The notes: a model not told the origin generated them from the sequence alone. 64,000 nt of DNA from SVTX01 sp045588675 (GCA_045588675.1 JAZNER010000019.1:3223-67222), one strand, 5' to 3'; shown: positions 1-9,533, counted from the stretch's first letter. Made by a program: numbers and translations.

Positions 1-304
1 CAAACACTTCAAATGCAACCATATCGTTATTTGCGATTTTAAGTCCTGAATCTATAAACACATCGGTAACATCGTGATTGCTCGCGAGAATTCCCGCAAC
101 AAATCCGTAAAGTGCCTCTGCGTCGAAAATAAGATACTCGTTTGTATTTACAAGACGAACAGAGTGCTTAACATCAAATCTGAGGCCTACACCCTTTTCG
201 ATACATACAACTGTACCCTGTGTTTTTTCTGCGGCGTCATTTACCAAGGAAATAAGAGTTTTGGTTTTGCCTGTGCCTTTAACACCGATAATCAACTTAA
301 GCAT
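1..304 (-). CDS. P-loop nucleotide-binding protein, partial (C-terminus beyond window)
   Basis: The reading frame starts at ATG 304 and stays open for 101 codons to the left edge, so the C-terminus is missing. The N-terminus MLKLIIGVKGTGKTKTL contains a Walker A motif (GVKGTGKT, residues 7-14), and a hydrophobic strand ending in FIDS near residue 88 could be Walker B. A strong Shine-Dalgarno (AAGGAG) supports this start, preceded by a small GC hairpin and a consensus-like promoter. Such short ATPases are often annotated loosely as PilT-like; I see nothing linking it to pili. Its substrate cannot be judged from this fragment. Confidence 0.75.
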   Translation of the reverse strand, partial: MLKLIIGVKGTGKTKTLISLVNDAAEKTQGTVVCIEKGVGLRFDVKHSVRLVNTNEYLIFDAEALYGFVAGILASNHDVTDVFIDSGLKIANNDMVAFEVF

Positions 305-333
305 AAAATGCTCCTTCCTGCCGCCTATGCGGC
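305..333 (-). promoter_or_regulatory. Hairpin plus Shine-Dalgarno leader, copy 1
   Basis: On the minus strand a GCCGC-ATAG-GCGGC hairpin (320-333) ends 15 nt before the ATG at 304, and AAGGAG lies between. The same layout precedes the genes starting at 10320, 22914 and 31501. Confidence 0.6.
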
Positions 334-380
334 CTGTTATATTTGTTTCCTTTTAAGGATAATTAAATTATCTTGATATT

Positions 381-409
381 ATTATACCATAGATTTGATA
401 ATTTTGCAA
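381..409 (-). promoter_or_regulatory. Sigma-A type promoter for the P-loop gene
   Basis: Minus-strand TTGCAA (404-409) and TATAAT (381-386) are separated by 17 nt, about 75 nt upstream of the start codon at 304. Confidence 0.6.
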
Positions 410-433
410 GTGTCTTATACAAAATTTACAAAA

Positions 434-1771
434 TTATTTTAATTTTTCCTGCAATTCCGCTGCAAGCTCCTCATAACCGGGCTTGCCGAGAAGAGCAAAC
501 ATATTTTTCTTGTAAGCCTCTACTCCGGGCTGATTGAAGGGATTTACGCCAAGCATATATCCCGAAACCGCGCAAGCAAGCTCAAAGAAGTAAAGAAGAT
601 AACCAAGCGAGTACTCGCTTCTGTCCTTCATTTCAATCAAAATATTCGGAACTCCGCCGTCAACGTGAGCCAGAAGTGTTCCCTGCATTGCAGTCTTTTT
701 CACTACGCCGAGGTCAACGCCCGAAAGGAAATTAAGTCCGTCGATATTGTTCGGGTCATGAGGAATTTCGAAGCGAACTCCGTCATCCTCGACTGCAATT
801 ACGGTTTCAAACAGATTTCTTGTTCCCTCTTGGATAAACTGACCAAGTGAATGCAGGTCTGTTGAAAAAATTACAGATGCGGGGAAAATACCTCTGTTGT
901 CCTTACCCTCGCTCTCTCCGTAAAGCTGCTTCCACCATTCGTTGAGCATTTTTGCATATTGCTCATAGCCTACAAGTATTTCGGTATTCTTTCCCTTGCG
1001 GTAGAGAATATTTCTGATTGCCGCATATTTGTAAGCATCGTTTTTGTTCAAATCCTCGTCAGAGTATGCAAGCTTGGCATCAGCCGCACCCTGCATAAGC
1101 TTATCAATATCAACGCCTGCAACCGCTACGGGCAAAAGTCCTACAGCTGTGAGAACAGAAAAGCGTCCGCCAACATCATCCGGAACTACAAAGGTTTCAT
1201 ATCCCGCCTTATCAGAGAAGCCTTTAAGTGTTCCCTTTGCCTTATCGGTCGTTACAAAAATACGCTCGCACGCTCCGTCCTTACCATACTTCTTTTCAAG
1301 CATTTCACGGAAAACTCTGAAAGCAACGGCAGGCTCGGTCGTTGTTCCCGACTTTGAAATTACATTAATGCAAACATCTCTGCCCTCGCAGACCTCAAGA
1401 ATTTCTGCCATAGAAACCGCACTTATATCACAGCCGGCGAAGTAAATATCCGGAGTATCCTTTTTGAGATTATTGTAATTTGATGACTTTAAAAATTCAA
1501 TAACCGCGCGCGCTCCGAGATATGAGCCTCCTATACCGATCACGACAAAAACATCACAGCTTTTTTTGATTTTTTCGGCAGCGGTCTTAATTCTTGCAAA
1601 TTCCTCTTTGTCGTAATTTACAGGCAGATCCACCCAGCCGAGAAAATCACTTCCCGCGCCGTTTTTCTCGGTTATCTGCTTGTGTGCAACAGACAGTGCC
1701 GGTTGAATATTTGTATATTCGTGCTCAGAAATAAACTGGGCTAAATACTTATCATTTAGTTTGATTGACAT
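434..1771 (-). CDS. pgi: Glucose-6-phosphate isomerase
   Basis: Interconverts glucose-6-phosphate and fructose-6-phosphate in cytoplasmic glycolysis and gluconeogenesis. The 445-residue length fits the short bacterial class of the family. GIGGSYLGARAVIEFL and the sugar-phosphate binding stretch VISKSGTTTEPAVAFR are diagnostic, and QEGTRNLFETVI lies in the C-terminal half. The start at 1771 (MSIKLNDKY) is chosen because AGGAGG lies 7 nt upstream. A 20-residue upstream extension is possible but has no ribosome site. The gene stands alone, with its own promoter at 1846-1874 and separate transcription from the upstream carboxypeptidase gene likely. Confidence 0.97.
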   Translation of the reverse strand: MSIKLNDKYLAQFISEHEYTNIQPALSVAHKQITEKNGAGSDFLGWVDLPVNYDKEEFARIKTAAEKIKKSCDVFVVIGIGGSYLGARAVIEFLKSSNYNNLKKDTPDIYFAGCDISAVSMAEILEVCEGRDVCINVISKSGTTTEPAVAFRVFREMLEKKYGKDGACERIFVTTDKAKGTLKGFSDKAGYETFVVPDDVGGRFSVLTAVGLLPVAVAGVDIDKLMQGAADAKLAYSDEDLNKNDAYKYAAIRNILYRKGKNTEILVGYEQYAKMLNEWWKQLYGESEGKDNRGIFPASVIFSTDLHSLGQFIQEGTRNLFETVIAVEDDGVRFEIPHDPNNIDGLNFLSGVDLGVVKKTAMQGTLLAHVDGGVPNILIEMKDRSEYSLGYLLYFFELACAVSGYMLGVNPFNQPGVEAYKKNMFALLGKPGYEELAAELQEKLK

Positions 1772-1845
1772 GCGTTTTCCTCCTGAAAGTTGACTTTTAT
1801 TGACAAATGCTTGCATATTATACTCAAACACGATTTATCTATTGT

Positions 1846-1874
1846 ATTATATCACATTGTTGCAAGTTTTGCAA
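1846..1874 (-). promoter_or_regulatory. Promoter for pgi
   Basis: Minus-strand TTGCAA (1869-1874), 17-nt spacer, TATAAT (1846-1851). It lies about 75 nt upstream of the chosen pgi start. Confidence 0.6.
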
Positions 1875-1903
1875 TAGTTTTTTTGAATAAAAACGCGTAT
1901 TTT

Positions 1904-3061
1904 TTACTTCAACAAAAATTTAGCCAGCATACGGTACCACAGACCGAAAAATCCTATTTTAGCGACATCATTTATTGCATAAATATCGGTTTTTCCGATT
2001 TCCTTACCGTCGCATTTGAAAATCACCTCGCCTATGACATCTCCCGTCTTTATCGGGGCAGGAACAGTTTGCGGCAAAACCACCGAATGCTCGATTTTTG
2101 ACATATTATTCTTCTCGGTGACATATGAAAAATCATCAAATTTTGCATTCACCCTATTTTCAACTCCGCCTATTACATTGATGTCCTTGATTTTCTCTCC
2201 CGAAAGCTTATAAACACCGTAATTTGCAAATCCCCAATCAAGCAATGTGGTTGCCGCCGCATTTCTTATATCTCGGCTCTCCGAGCCCATAATTACACAA
2301 ACAAGCGACATTCCATCTCTCTCGGCGGTTGCGCTGATGCAAAAGCCTGCCTTTGAGGTTGAGCCTGTTTTAAGACCTGTACAGCCTCGATAAAACCTCA
2401 CAAGACGGTTAGTATTTGTAAGTCCAAAAAGTCCGTCTCTGATTGTGTCCATCCAAATTGAGCTATACTCCAAAATTTTTTTGTGCTTGATTAATTCCCT
2501 TGACATAATTGCTATATCACGGGCACTTGTCAGGTGCTTTTGTGCTGTGTCATCAAGACCGTTAGTATTTTCAAAGCTTGTGTTTTTCATATCGAGCTCG
2601 CGCGCTCTTTCGTTCATTTGCTTGACAAAAGCTGCCTCACTTCCCGAAATGTGCTCTGCCAAAGCACAGGCAGCATCATTCGCCGAGGATATGACAACAC
2701 TTTTCACCATATCCTCAACGCTCATCTGCTCGCCCTCCTTCAAATAAATTTGAGAGCCTCCCATTGATGCCGCGTGCGCGCTTGTCGTAACGATATCGTC
2801 AAGCTTGATTTTTCCCTCGTCAATAGCCTCCATTACAAGCAAAAGCGTCATAATTTTAGTGACCGATGCGGGCGGCAAAGCCTCATCTGCATTTTGCTCG
2901 TAAAGCACTCTCCCCGTGTCAGCCTCCATTAAAATTGCACTCTTGCAGTCAAGGTCAAGATTAACACTCTCTCCCTCTGCTTCGGCGCTTACAGGATATG
3001 CAAAGCAGGAAATTATGACCGACAACATAACGATTATTGCCGTTATTTTTTTTATAAACAT
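1904..3061 (-). CDS. dacF: D-alanyl-D-alanine carboxypeptidase, DacF/DacB type (serine-type PBP)
   Basis: Trims the terminal D-alanine of peptidoglycan stem peptides outside the membrane. A signal peptide occupies about residues 1-27 (hydrophobic stretch then PVSAEA). The penicillin-binding motifs are all present: SVTK (SxxK, catalytic Ser about residue 66), SAN (SxN) and KTG in GLKTGSTSKAG. The C-terminal PBP5-type domain follows and ends in a hydrophobic amphipathic segment, typical of a membrane anchor. ATG 3061 is preferred over GTG 3070 because GGGGTG lies about 6 nt before it. The length (385) matches the DacF class. Specific assignment to sporulation is inference from the organism's other spore genes. 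Confidence 0.9.
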   Translation of the reverse strand: MFIKKITAIIVMLSVIISCFAYPVSAEAEGESVNLDLDCKSAILMEADTGRVLYEQNADEALPPASVTKIMTLLLVMEAIDEGKIKLDDIVTTSAHAASMGGSQIYLKEGEQMSVEDMVKSVVISSANDAACALAEHISGSEAAFVKQMNERARELDMKNTSFENTNGLDDTAQKHLTSARDIAIMSRELIKHKKILEYSSIWMDTIRDGLFGLTNTNRLVRFYRGCTGLKTGSTSKAGFCISATAERDGMSLVCVIMGSESRDIRNAAATTLLDWGFANYGVYKLSGEKIKDINVIGGVENRVNAKFDDFSYVTEKNNMSKIEHSVVLPQTVPAPIKTGDVIGEVIFKCDGKEIGKTDIYAINDVAKIGFFGLWYRMLAKFLLK

Positions 3062-3111
3062 AAAAATCACCCCTTCACTTAAATTTATTAAGCAAAGGGG
3101 TGCGTTATGAA

Positions 3112-3663
3112 TTAATGTCTATTCTTTTTTCTTTTCTCGGCACGATTTAATTCTTTGATGTGGGCAAAGGTCTTTTTTTCGCCTTCGTCTGCAAGCATAC
3201 AAAGCCATTCCTCAAGCAGGTCCGCCGTGCTCTCGTGCATCTTGGATCGTGCATTTCCCCACCTGTAATACTCCAGAGCCGAGCTGTCGGTATATTTATC
3301 TCCCTGATAGATTTTGCTTGCCGCCACTCTGTCGCAAAACATTTCGGTTACATATTTAAGCGGCATAGGAACAGGCTCATATCTCTTGGTTTGGGTATTC
3401 AAATCATTCCAATATTCAAAGTGATGGCGGTTTCTTCCCTTATGGTGCATCCACGCCAATGAATACCCAAAAAGCTCTCTTTCCTTTTCGTTTGGGCTTC
3501 TTGTGCCGAGATAATATTTCGCACCTTGAATAAACTCTGTCGGAGAGTATTTTGACAAATCGTGGAACAGCCCCTGAAATCCAATGCCTGCCTTAAAGCA
3601 ATGTATAATCACCTTGTGTCGATGCTTGGTTATTGTTCTGAAATGCTTTATCGGATGCGCCAT
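3112..3663 (-). CDS. DUF5662 family protein
   Basis: A 183-residue soluble protein rich in His and Asp. The segment FHDLSKYSPTEF and the MHHKGRNRHHFEYW stretch are the recognisable parts. The paired HD and HH groups suggest a metal-dependent alpha-helical fold, possibly distantly HD-like, but this is inference. I recognise the family as DUF5662, which has no assigned function. AAAGGAGG 7 nt before ATG makes the start secure. It lies 21 nt downstream of the PHP phosphatase gene and is probably co-transcribed with it. The C-terminus is strongly basic. Confidence 0.75.
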   Translation of the reverse strand: MAHPIKHFRTITKHRHKVIIHCFKAGIGFQGLFHDLSKYSPTEFIQGAKYYLGTRSPNEKERELFGYSLAWMHHKGRNRHHFEYWNDLNTQTKRYEPVPMPLKYVTEMFCDRVAASKIYQGDKYTDSSALEYYRWGNARSKMHESTADLLEEWLCMLADEGEKKTFAHIKELNRAEKRKKNRH

Positions 3664-3684
3664 AATACCTCCTTTCCAATGCCT

Positions 3685-4485
3685 TTATTTTATAGGCTTT
3701 AAGCTTATGTTTTCAAGTAAATTCAAGTTTGGGAAGCTCTTAACTAAGCTTTCTGCAAAGCGCAGAGCTGTCGGGTCGCAGACGTTTTTCACGAAATGAG
3801 CATCACTGCCAAAAATTACATCACAGCCAATCTCATTTGCAATCTGCCAGAATTGAAGAGTAGGATAATTTCTCATCTGCTGCAAGCCGTAAAAGTTAAT
3901 TTCAAGTGGCATTTTATGCTCGTTTGCGCAATTAATAAGCCGTCTTGCTTCTCTCTCATAAGCATCAAGCGGAGCTTGCCCGTAATTGATCAGGTCAGGG
4001 TGAGCAAGATAAGTAAACTTGCCCGTCCTAATTCCCTTTATCACCTGACTTACATATTCCTCAAGCACATCTGCTCTTGATGTTTTGTCACCGTAATATT
4101 TGTGTTTCGTATCAAAATCCGAGAAATGCTGACCTAAAATTATATATTCGGTCGGATACTGCGAAAGATATTCAATAAGCTCGTCAAAAACAGGGGCAAA
4201 ATATTCAACCTCAAAGCCTATATGGATATTTATATCTTTTTTGTATTCCTCTTTCAGCTTCAAAAGCGTATTGACATAATCTTCTGTTTCGTCCATTGAC
4301 ATACGGATAGCCAAGAGTGTATTCTTTGTAATTATGTCGCAATCCCTTGGCATAGGCATCGGCGAATGGTCTGAAAAGCCCAAATCACGAATTCCAAGCT
4401 CAATTGCCTTTTCAATATACGCTCTCTCATCTATATTCTCCGCGTGTCCGCATCTATATGTATGGGTGTGGTAATTTGCTATCAT
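3685..4485 (-). CDS. PHP-domain phosphatase, histidinol-phosphatase (HisK/HisJ) type
   Basis: A PHP-fold metal-dependent phosphatase. Metal ligands are visible in HTHTYRCGH near the N-terminus, SDHSPMP (about residues 38-45), GFEVEYF, the LAHPDLI stretch and FGSDAH near the C-terminus. The length (266 residues) and motif order match histidinol-phosphatases that act late in histidine synthesis. No other his gene is present here, so the substrate is only predicted from the family. It is followed after 21 nt by the DUF5662 gene. A GGAG site precedes the ATG, and a TTGACA/TATAAT promoter lies at 4518-4545. Confidence 0.85.
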   Translation of the reverse strand: MIANYHTHTYRCGHAENIDERAYIEKAIELGIRDLGFSDHSPMPMPRDCDIITKNTLLAIRMSMDETEDYVNTLLKLKEEYKKDINIHIGFEVEYFAPVFDELIEYLSQYPTEYIILGQHFSDFDTKHKYYGDKTSRADVLEEYVSQVIKGIRTGKFTYLAHPDLINYGQAPLDAYEREARRLINCANEHKMPLEINFYGLQQMRNYPTLQFWQIANEIGCDVIFGSDAHFVKNVCDPTALRFAESLVKSFPNLNLLENISLKPIK

Positions 4486-4517
4486 AGATACTCCAAAATA
4501 ATTCTTTTAACAAATAA

Positions 4518-4545
4518 ATTATATCACTTTTTTATCTTTTGTCAA
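4518..4545 (-). promoter_or_regulatory. Promoter for the PHP phosphatase gene
   Basis: Minus-strand TTGACA (4540-4545), 16-nt spacer and TATAAT (4518-4523), about 33 nt upstream of the start codon. Confidence 0.65.
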
Positions 4546-4570
4546 TGATTTTGAGTAAATTTGCCTGTTT

Positions 4571-4607
4571 TTTTAAAAATTGCTTTTCCGCAAGGCAGAA
4601 AAGCAAT
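4571..4607 (-). terminator. Terminator downstream of uvrA
   Basis: Minus-strand hairpin ATTGCTTTTC / GAAAAGCAAT (4598-4607 and 4579-4588) followed by a T-rich run, directly after the uvrA stop. Confidence 0.7.
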
Positions 4608-4613
4608 TTAGTA

Positions 4614-7451
4614 TTATTTATTAAGCCATTTCTTGAGATATTGTCCTGTATATGAGCCCTTGACATTGGCAACCTCCTCAGGAGTGCCCTCAGCGACTAT
4701 TTGTCCACCGCCTTCTCCGCCCTCAGGACCAAGATCAATAATGTGGTCAGCGCACTTGATCACATCAAGATTATGCTCAATGACAAGCACGCTGTTTCCC
4801 CCGTCGCAAATCATCTGCAAAACATCAAGAAGCTTTGCTACATCTGCGGTATGAAGTCCCGTCGTTGGCTCGTCAAGAATATAAATCGTCTTGCCCGTGC
4901 TTCTCTTTGAAAGCTCGGTCGCAAGCTTAACTCTTTGAGCCTCTCCGCCCGAAAGTGTGGTTGAGGATTGTCCGATTTTAATATATCCAAGTCCTACATC
5001 ATAAAGGGTTTTGAGCTTGCGGGTGATTTTGGGCAGTCCGTCAAAGAAATTAAGCCCCTCCTCAACTGTCATATCAAGCACATCAAAAATGCTTTTACCC
5101 TTGTATTTGACCTCAAGCGTATCCGAATTATATCTTTTGCCCTTGCATACATCACAGGTCACATAAACATCGGGAAGAAAGTGCATTTCGATACATTTTA
5201 CTCCGTCGCCCTCACAGGCTTCACAGCGTCCGCCCTTATTATTAAACGAAAATCTGCCTGCTGCATAGCCTCTCGCCTTTGCGTCCTTGGTTGATGCGAA
5301 AAGCTCTCTTATATCGGTAAACAAGCCCGTATAGGTCGCAGGGTTTGAGCGCGGTGTCCGTCCGATCGGACTTTGGTCTATGCAAATCACCTTATCAAGA
5401 TTTTCTATGCCCTCAATCCCCTCGCACTTGCCTGGATAGGAAATAGCGCGGTTCAGGTCGCGGGCAAGCTTTGGATACAAAATCCCATTCACCAACGAGG
5501 ATTTTCCCGAACCCGAAACGCCTGTCACACAAACAAATTTACCAAGCGGGATTTTAACATCGATCTTCTTTAAATTGTGCTCCTCGGCACCCTTTACAGT
5601 TAAATAATTACCATTGCCTTCTCGGCGTTTGTGAGGTATTGCGATTTTCCTTCTGCCCGACAAATACTCGCCTGTTATTGAGCTTGTATTTTGTCTTATT
5701 TCATCGGGCGTTCCGACCGCAACGACCTGTCCGCCGTGAACTCCTGCGCCGGGTCCTATATCAACGATATAGTCAGCCTCCTCCATAGTTTCCTCGTCGT
5801 GCTCTACGACAATTACGGTATTGCCAAGGTCACGGAGCTTTTTGAGGGTTGAAATCAGCTTTGAATTGTCACGCTGATGCAAGCCTATGCTTGGCTCGTC
5901 AAGAATATATAACACGCCGACAAGAGATGAGCCGATTTGAGTTGCAAGTCTTATTCTTTGTGCCTCTCCTCCCGAAAGCGTTCCTGCTTTTCTTGCAAGA
6001 GTGAGATAGTCAAGACCAACGCTTACAAGAAAACCTAGTCGCGAGCGTATCTCCTTCAGAATTTCTTTTGCAATTTCATTTTCGGTTTCGCTCAATTCAA
6101 GCTTATTTACAAAATCAAGCGCATTTTTCACTGACAAAGCACAAAGCTCGTGTATGTTCATTCCGCCGACCGTTACCGCCAAGGACATAGGATTAAGCCT
6201 TTGCCCATTACAGTATTTACACGGCGCTTCTTCGATAAATTGCTCATAATATTCGGCGCTCATACCGTATTCAAGCCTTTGCTCGATCATACGCACAAGC
6301 CCCTCAAATTTAGCGCTCTTATCGTGAGCCTGTCCTCCAAAATATCTTGTAACCTGATAGCTTTGCTCTCCCGAACCGTTCATCAAAATATCATAGGCTT
6401 CGTCAGAAAAGTCCTTTATGGGAGTATCAAGGTCAAACCCAAATTTTTCACCGACCGCACGGAAAAGAGGTCCGTTCCAGCTCTCCTCTTCAAGAGTTTT
6501 AAAGCCGTTTACATTAATTGCTCCCTCGGAAAGCGAAAGCTTTTTGTCGGGGATAAGCCTATCTATTGCAATCCGTCTTGTTTCTCCAAGTCCCGAGCAA
6601 TGAGGACACGCCCCTTGCGGATTGTTGAATGAGAACATTCTCGGCTCAAATTCACCGACAGAGATTCCGTGCTCCTCACAGGCGTAGGATTGGGAAAAAG
6701 TGAGTATTCCCTCTTCATTTTCTTCTCTGTTTTCAAGCAGAGGAACTATTATCAGGTGTCCGTCAGCAATGCTCAAGGCATTTTCAACCGAATCTGATAA
6801 TCTTGGGCGTATGCCCTCCCTCATAACAAGACGGTCAACAACGATTTCAATAGAGTGCTTTTTGTTCTTGTCAAGCTTAATCTCCTCGGACAAATCATAG
6901 ATTATACCGTCAACCCTGACTCTGACATATCCGCTCTTCTTCGCGTCTGCAAAAACCTTTTCGTGCATACCCTTTTGCGCGCGGACAACGGGAGCGACCA
7001 CCAAAAATCTCTCTCCCTCGGGCAATTTCATTATTCTGTCAATAATCTGGTCAACGCTCTGCTGTCTTATTTCCTTGCCGCACACGGGGCAATGAGGAAT
7101 ACCTATTCTGGCGTACAAAAGACGCAGATAGTCATAAATTTCGGTTACCGTTCCCACCGTTGAGCGTGGATTTTTTGATGTCGTTTTCTGGTCAATTGAA
7201 ATTGACGGAGAAAGTCCGTCTATTGAATCAACGTCAGGCTTATCAAGCTGACCAAGAAACATTCTCGCATAGCTTGATAGCGACTCTACAAATCTTCTGT
7301 GCCCCTCTGCGTAGATTGTATCAAACGCAAGTGAGGATTTTCCTGAACCCGAAAGCCCCGAGAGAACAACCAGCTTGTCCCTCGGTATCGTGACATCTAT
7401 ATTTTTCAGATTGTGGACGCGCGCGCCCTTAATTACTATATTTTGTTCCAT
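4614..7451 (-). CDS. uvrA: Excinuclease ABC subunit A
   Basis: Damage-recognition ATPase of nucleotide excision repair, acting with UvrB. The first Walker A is GLSGSGKSS (residues 32-40), and the second is GVSGSGKSSLVNG in the C-terminal half. Both ABC signatures (LSGGEAQRIRLAT, LSGGEAQRVKLAT) are present, each followed by an LDEP Walker B. Zinc-binding cysteine clusters include CPVCGKE, CEEHG...CPHC, CKYC and CEAC...CDVC. The length of 945 is normal. The gene lies 99 bp downstream of uvrB. The start codon has no obvious Shine-Dalgarno; the expected place is occupied by a GGGGC/GCCCC hairpin. Confidence 0.98.
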   Translation of the reverse strand: MEQNIVIKGARVHNLKNIDVTIPRDKLVVLSGLSGSGKSSLAFDTIYAEGHRRFVESLSSYARMFLGQLDKPDVDSIDGLSPSISIDQKTTSKNPRSTVGTVTEIYDYLRLLYARIGIPHCPVCGKEIRQQSVDQIIDRIMKLPEGERFLVVAPVVRAQKGMHEKVFADAKKSGYVRVRVDGIIYDLSEEIKLDKNKKHSIEIVVDRLVMREGIRPRLSDSVENALSIADGHLIIVPLLENREENEEGILTFSQSYACEEHGISVGEFEPRMFSFNNPQGACPHCSGLGETRRIAIDRLIPDKKLSLSEGAINVNGFKTLEEESWNGPLFRAVGEKFGFDLDTPIKDFSDEAYDILMNGSGEQSYQVTRYFGGQAHDKSAKFEGLVRMIEQRLEYGMSAEYYEQFIEEAPCKYCNGQRLNPMSLAVTVGGMNIHELCALSVKNALDFVNKLELSETENEIAKEILKEIRSRLGFLVSVGLDYLTLARKAGTLSGGEAQRIRLATQIGSSLVGVLYILDEPSIGLHQRDNSKLISTLKKLRDLGNTVIVVEHDEETMEEADYIVDIGPGAGVHGGQVVAVGTPDEIRQNTSSITGEYLSGRRKIAIPHKRREGNGNYLTVKGAEEHNLKKIDVKIPLGKFVCVTGVSGSGKSSLVNGILYPKLARDLNRAISYPGKCEGIEGIENLDKVICIDQSPIGRTPRSNPATYTGLFTDIRELFASTKDAKARGYAAGRFSFNNKGGRCEACEGDGVKCIEMHFLPDVYVTCDVCKGKRYNSDTLEVKYKGKSIFDVLDMTVEEGLNFFDGLPKITRKLKTLYDVGLGYIKIGQSSTTLSGGEAQRVKLATELSKRSTGKTIYILDEPTTGLHTADVAKLLDVLQMICDGGNSVLVIEHNLDVIKCADHIIDLGPEGGEGGGQIVAEGTPEEVANVKGSYTGQYLKKWLNK

Positions 7452-7458
7452 TACTTAT

Positions 7459-7509
7459 GGGGCTTTGCCCCAACCCTACAAGAAAAACCTTTCAAAAAAG
7501 GAATTCCTT
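7459..7509 (-). repeat. Palindromic sequence between uvrB and uvrA
   Basis: The 99-bp gap holds a GGGGC-ttt-GCCCC hairpin (7459-7471), 7 nt before the uvrA ATG, and an AAGGAATTCCTT palindrome (7498-7509). The hairpin occupies the place where a ribosome site would be expected. Whether it is a dispersed repeat cannot be tested from one copy. Confidence 0.4.
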
Positions 7510-7550
7510 GACCTTTCAAAACTTTTAAATCAAATACTAAGATATACCGC

Positions 7551-9533
7551 TCAATTTCCCTCGCGAAGCTTTTTTATCTCGTCACGCAGATATGCCGCTT
7601 TTTCAAATTCAAGCGTTCTCGCGGCGTCCTTCATCTCGCGAGTTAGCTTTTCAATCAGCTTTTCGCGCTCGCCTGCGGTCAGCTTCCTTGTATTCTTTGA
7701 CTTGCCTGCGCGGCTCTTGCCCTTATCGCTTGACGAAGCTCCCATATCAATAATATCACGGACACCCTTGATAATAGTTTTCGGCACGATTCCGTTTGCC
7801 TTGTTATATTCGTCCTGAATTTTACGGCGGCGGTTTGTTTCAGAAATCGCTCTTTGCATTGAGCCTGTAATGTTATCGGCATACATTATTACCTTGCCCT
7901 CGGCATTTCTCGCCGCGCGCCCGATTGTCTGTATCAGCGACCTCTCTGCTCGCAAAAAGCCCTCTTTGTCGGCGTCAAGAATTGCAACGAGCGACACCTC
8001 AGGAATATCAAGTCCTTCGCGCAAAAGATTAATTCCGACAAGTACATCAAAAACACCAAGACGAAGGTCGCGAATAATTTCCATACGCTCAATAGTATCA
8101 ACATTAAAGTGAATATATCTCACCTTAATTCCGTTGCCCTCAAAATAATCGGTCAGATCCTCTGCCATTTTCTTGGTAAGAGTGGTAACCAGCACCCTCT
8201 CACCCTTATCTGCTCTCTTGCGGATCTCACCCATAAGATCGTCAACCTGACCTTCGATCGGTCTGACCTCAACCTCAGGGTCAAGAAGTCCTGTCGGGCG
8301 GATAATCTGCTCGACAGTCTGCTCCGAGTGATCGTTTTCATAGTCACCCGGCGTTGCACTTACAAATACCGCCTGATTAATTCTCTCCTCAAATTCTTCA
8401 AAGAATAAAGGACGGTTGTCATAAGCAGATGGCAAACGGAAGCCGTAATCAATCAGGTTCTTTTTTCTCGCCGTATCTCCGCCGCTCATTCCCTTTACCT
8501 GCGGCAAGGTCACGTGCGACTCGTCAACGAAAAGCAAGAAATCCTTTGGAAAATAATCAAGCAAGGTATATGGCGTTGAGCCCTTCGGTCTGCCCGACAA
8601 AATTCGCGAATAGTTTTCAACTCCGGAGCAAAAGCCGATCTCAGAGAGCATTTCCATATCGTATTTTACCCGCTCTGTAATTCTTTGAGCTTCAATCAGC
8701 TTGCCCTCAGCCTCGAAAAACCTTGCTCTTTCAACCATTTCGGCTAAGATCTCTTTAATTGCCGCCTCTCTTTTTTCGTCTGACACGGCATAGTGAGTTG
8801 CGGGATAGATCGGAGCATAGGAAAGCTCCCTGATAATCTCTCCCGTAACTATGTTGATCTCGCAAACGCGGTCAATTTCCTCGTCGAAAAATTCAACTCT
8901 GATCGCCTTTTCATTCATACTTGCGGGGATTATTTCAACAGTATCTCCGCGAACACGGAAGGAGTCACGGACAAGGCTCAAATCGTTTCTTGTATAGCTG
9001 ATTGAAACAAGTCGGCGGATAAGCTCCTCGCGGGACATTAAGGTTCCGGGACGCACTGAAATTACCAAGTCCTTATATTCGTCGGGCTCACCTAATGAAT
9101 ATATACAAGACACACTCGCAACGATAATCACATCGCGTCTTTCAAAGAGCGAGCTTGTTGCCGAGTGGCGCAAGCGGTCAATCTCGTCATTCACAAGAGC
9201 GTCCTTCTCAATGTACATATCCTTACCCGGAATATATGCCTCCGGCTGATAGTAATCATAGTAGGACACAAAATACTCAACCGCATTATCAGGGAAAAAC
9301 TCACGAAATTCCGAGCACAGCTGGGCGGCAAGAGTTTTATTATGAGCAAGAACAAGCGTTGGCTTGTTGATTTTCTCAATAACATTAGCCATCGTAAAGG
9401 TTTTGCCCGAGCCTGTAACACCCAAAAGAGTTTGCATTCTCTGCCCTCTGCGCACGCCCTCTACGATTTTTTCAATAGCTTGAGGCTGGTCGCCTGTCGG
9501 CTTGTATTCACTTTTCAGTACAAATTTATCCAT
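7551..9533 (-). CDS. uvrB: Excinuclease ABC subunit B
   Basis: Helicase-like subunit of nucleotide excision repair that receives damaged DNA from UvrA and recruits UvrC. Walker A GVTGSGKT (residues 38-45), the beta-hairpin region YYDYYQPEAYIP, FVDESH (DEAD-type box) and the helicase motif QTIGRAARN are visible. The C-terminal UVR domain (RTLEFEKAAYLRDEI) is intact. The start at 9533 (MDKFVLKSEY) is chosen because AGGAGAGG sits just upstream; the open frame continues 15 codons further without a site. Length 660. A promoter lies at 9584-9612, so uvrB-uvrA form a repair operon. Confidence 0.98.
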   Translation of the reverse strand: MDKFVLKSEYKPTGDQPQAIEKIVEGVRRGQRMQTLLGVTGSGKTFTMANVIEKINKPTLVLAHNKTLAAQLCSEFREFFPDNAVEYFVSYYDYYQPEAYIPGKDMYIEKDALVNDEIDRLRHSATSSLFERRDVIIVASVSCIYSLGEPDEYKDLVISVRPGTLMSREELIRRLVSISYTRNDLSLVRDSFRVRGDTVEIIPASMNEKAIRVEFFDEEIDRVCEINIVTGEIIRELSYAPIYPATHYAVSDEKREAAIKEILAEMVERARFFEAEGKLIEAQRITERVKYDMEMLSEIGFCSGVENYSRILSGRPKGSTPYTLLDYFPKDFLLFVDESHVTLPQVKGMSGGDTARKKNLIDYGFRLPSAYDNRPLFFEEFEERINQAVFVSATPGDYENDHSEQTVEQIIRPTGLLDPEVEVRPIEGQVDDLMGEIRKRADKGERVLVTTLTKKMAEDLTDYFEGNGIKVRYIHFNVDTIERMEIIRDLRLGVFDVLVGINLLREGLDIPEVSLVAILDADKEGFLRAERSLIQTIGRAARNAEGKVIMYADNITGSMQRAISETNRRRKIQDEYNKANGIVPKTIIKGVRDIIDMGASSSDKGKSRAGKSKNTRKLTAGEREKLIEKLTREMKDAARTLEFEKAAYLRDEIKKLREGN

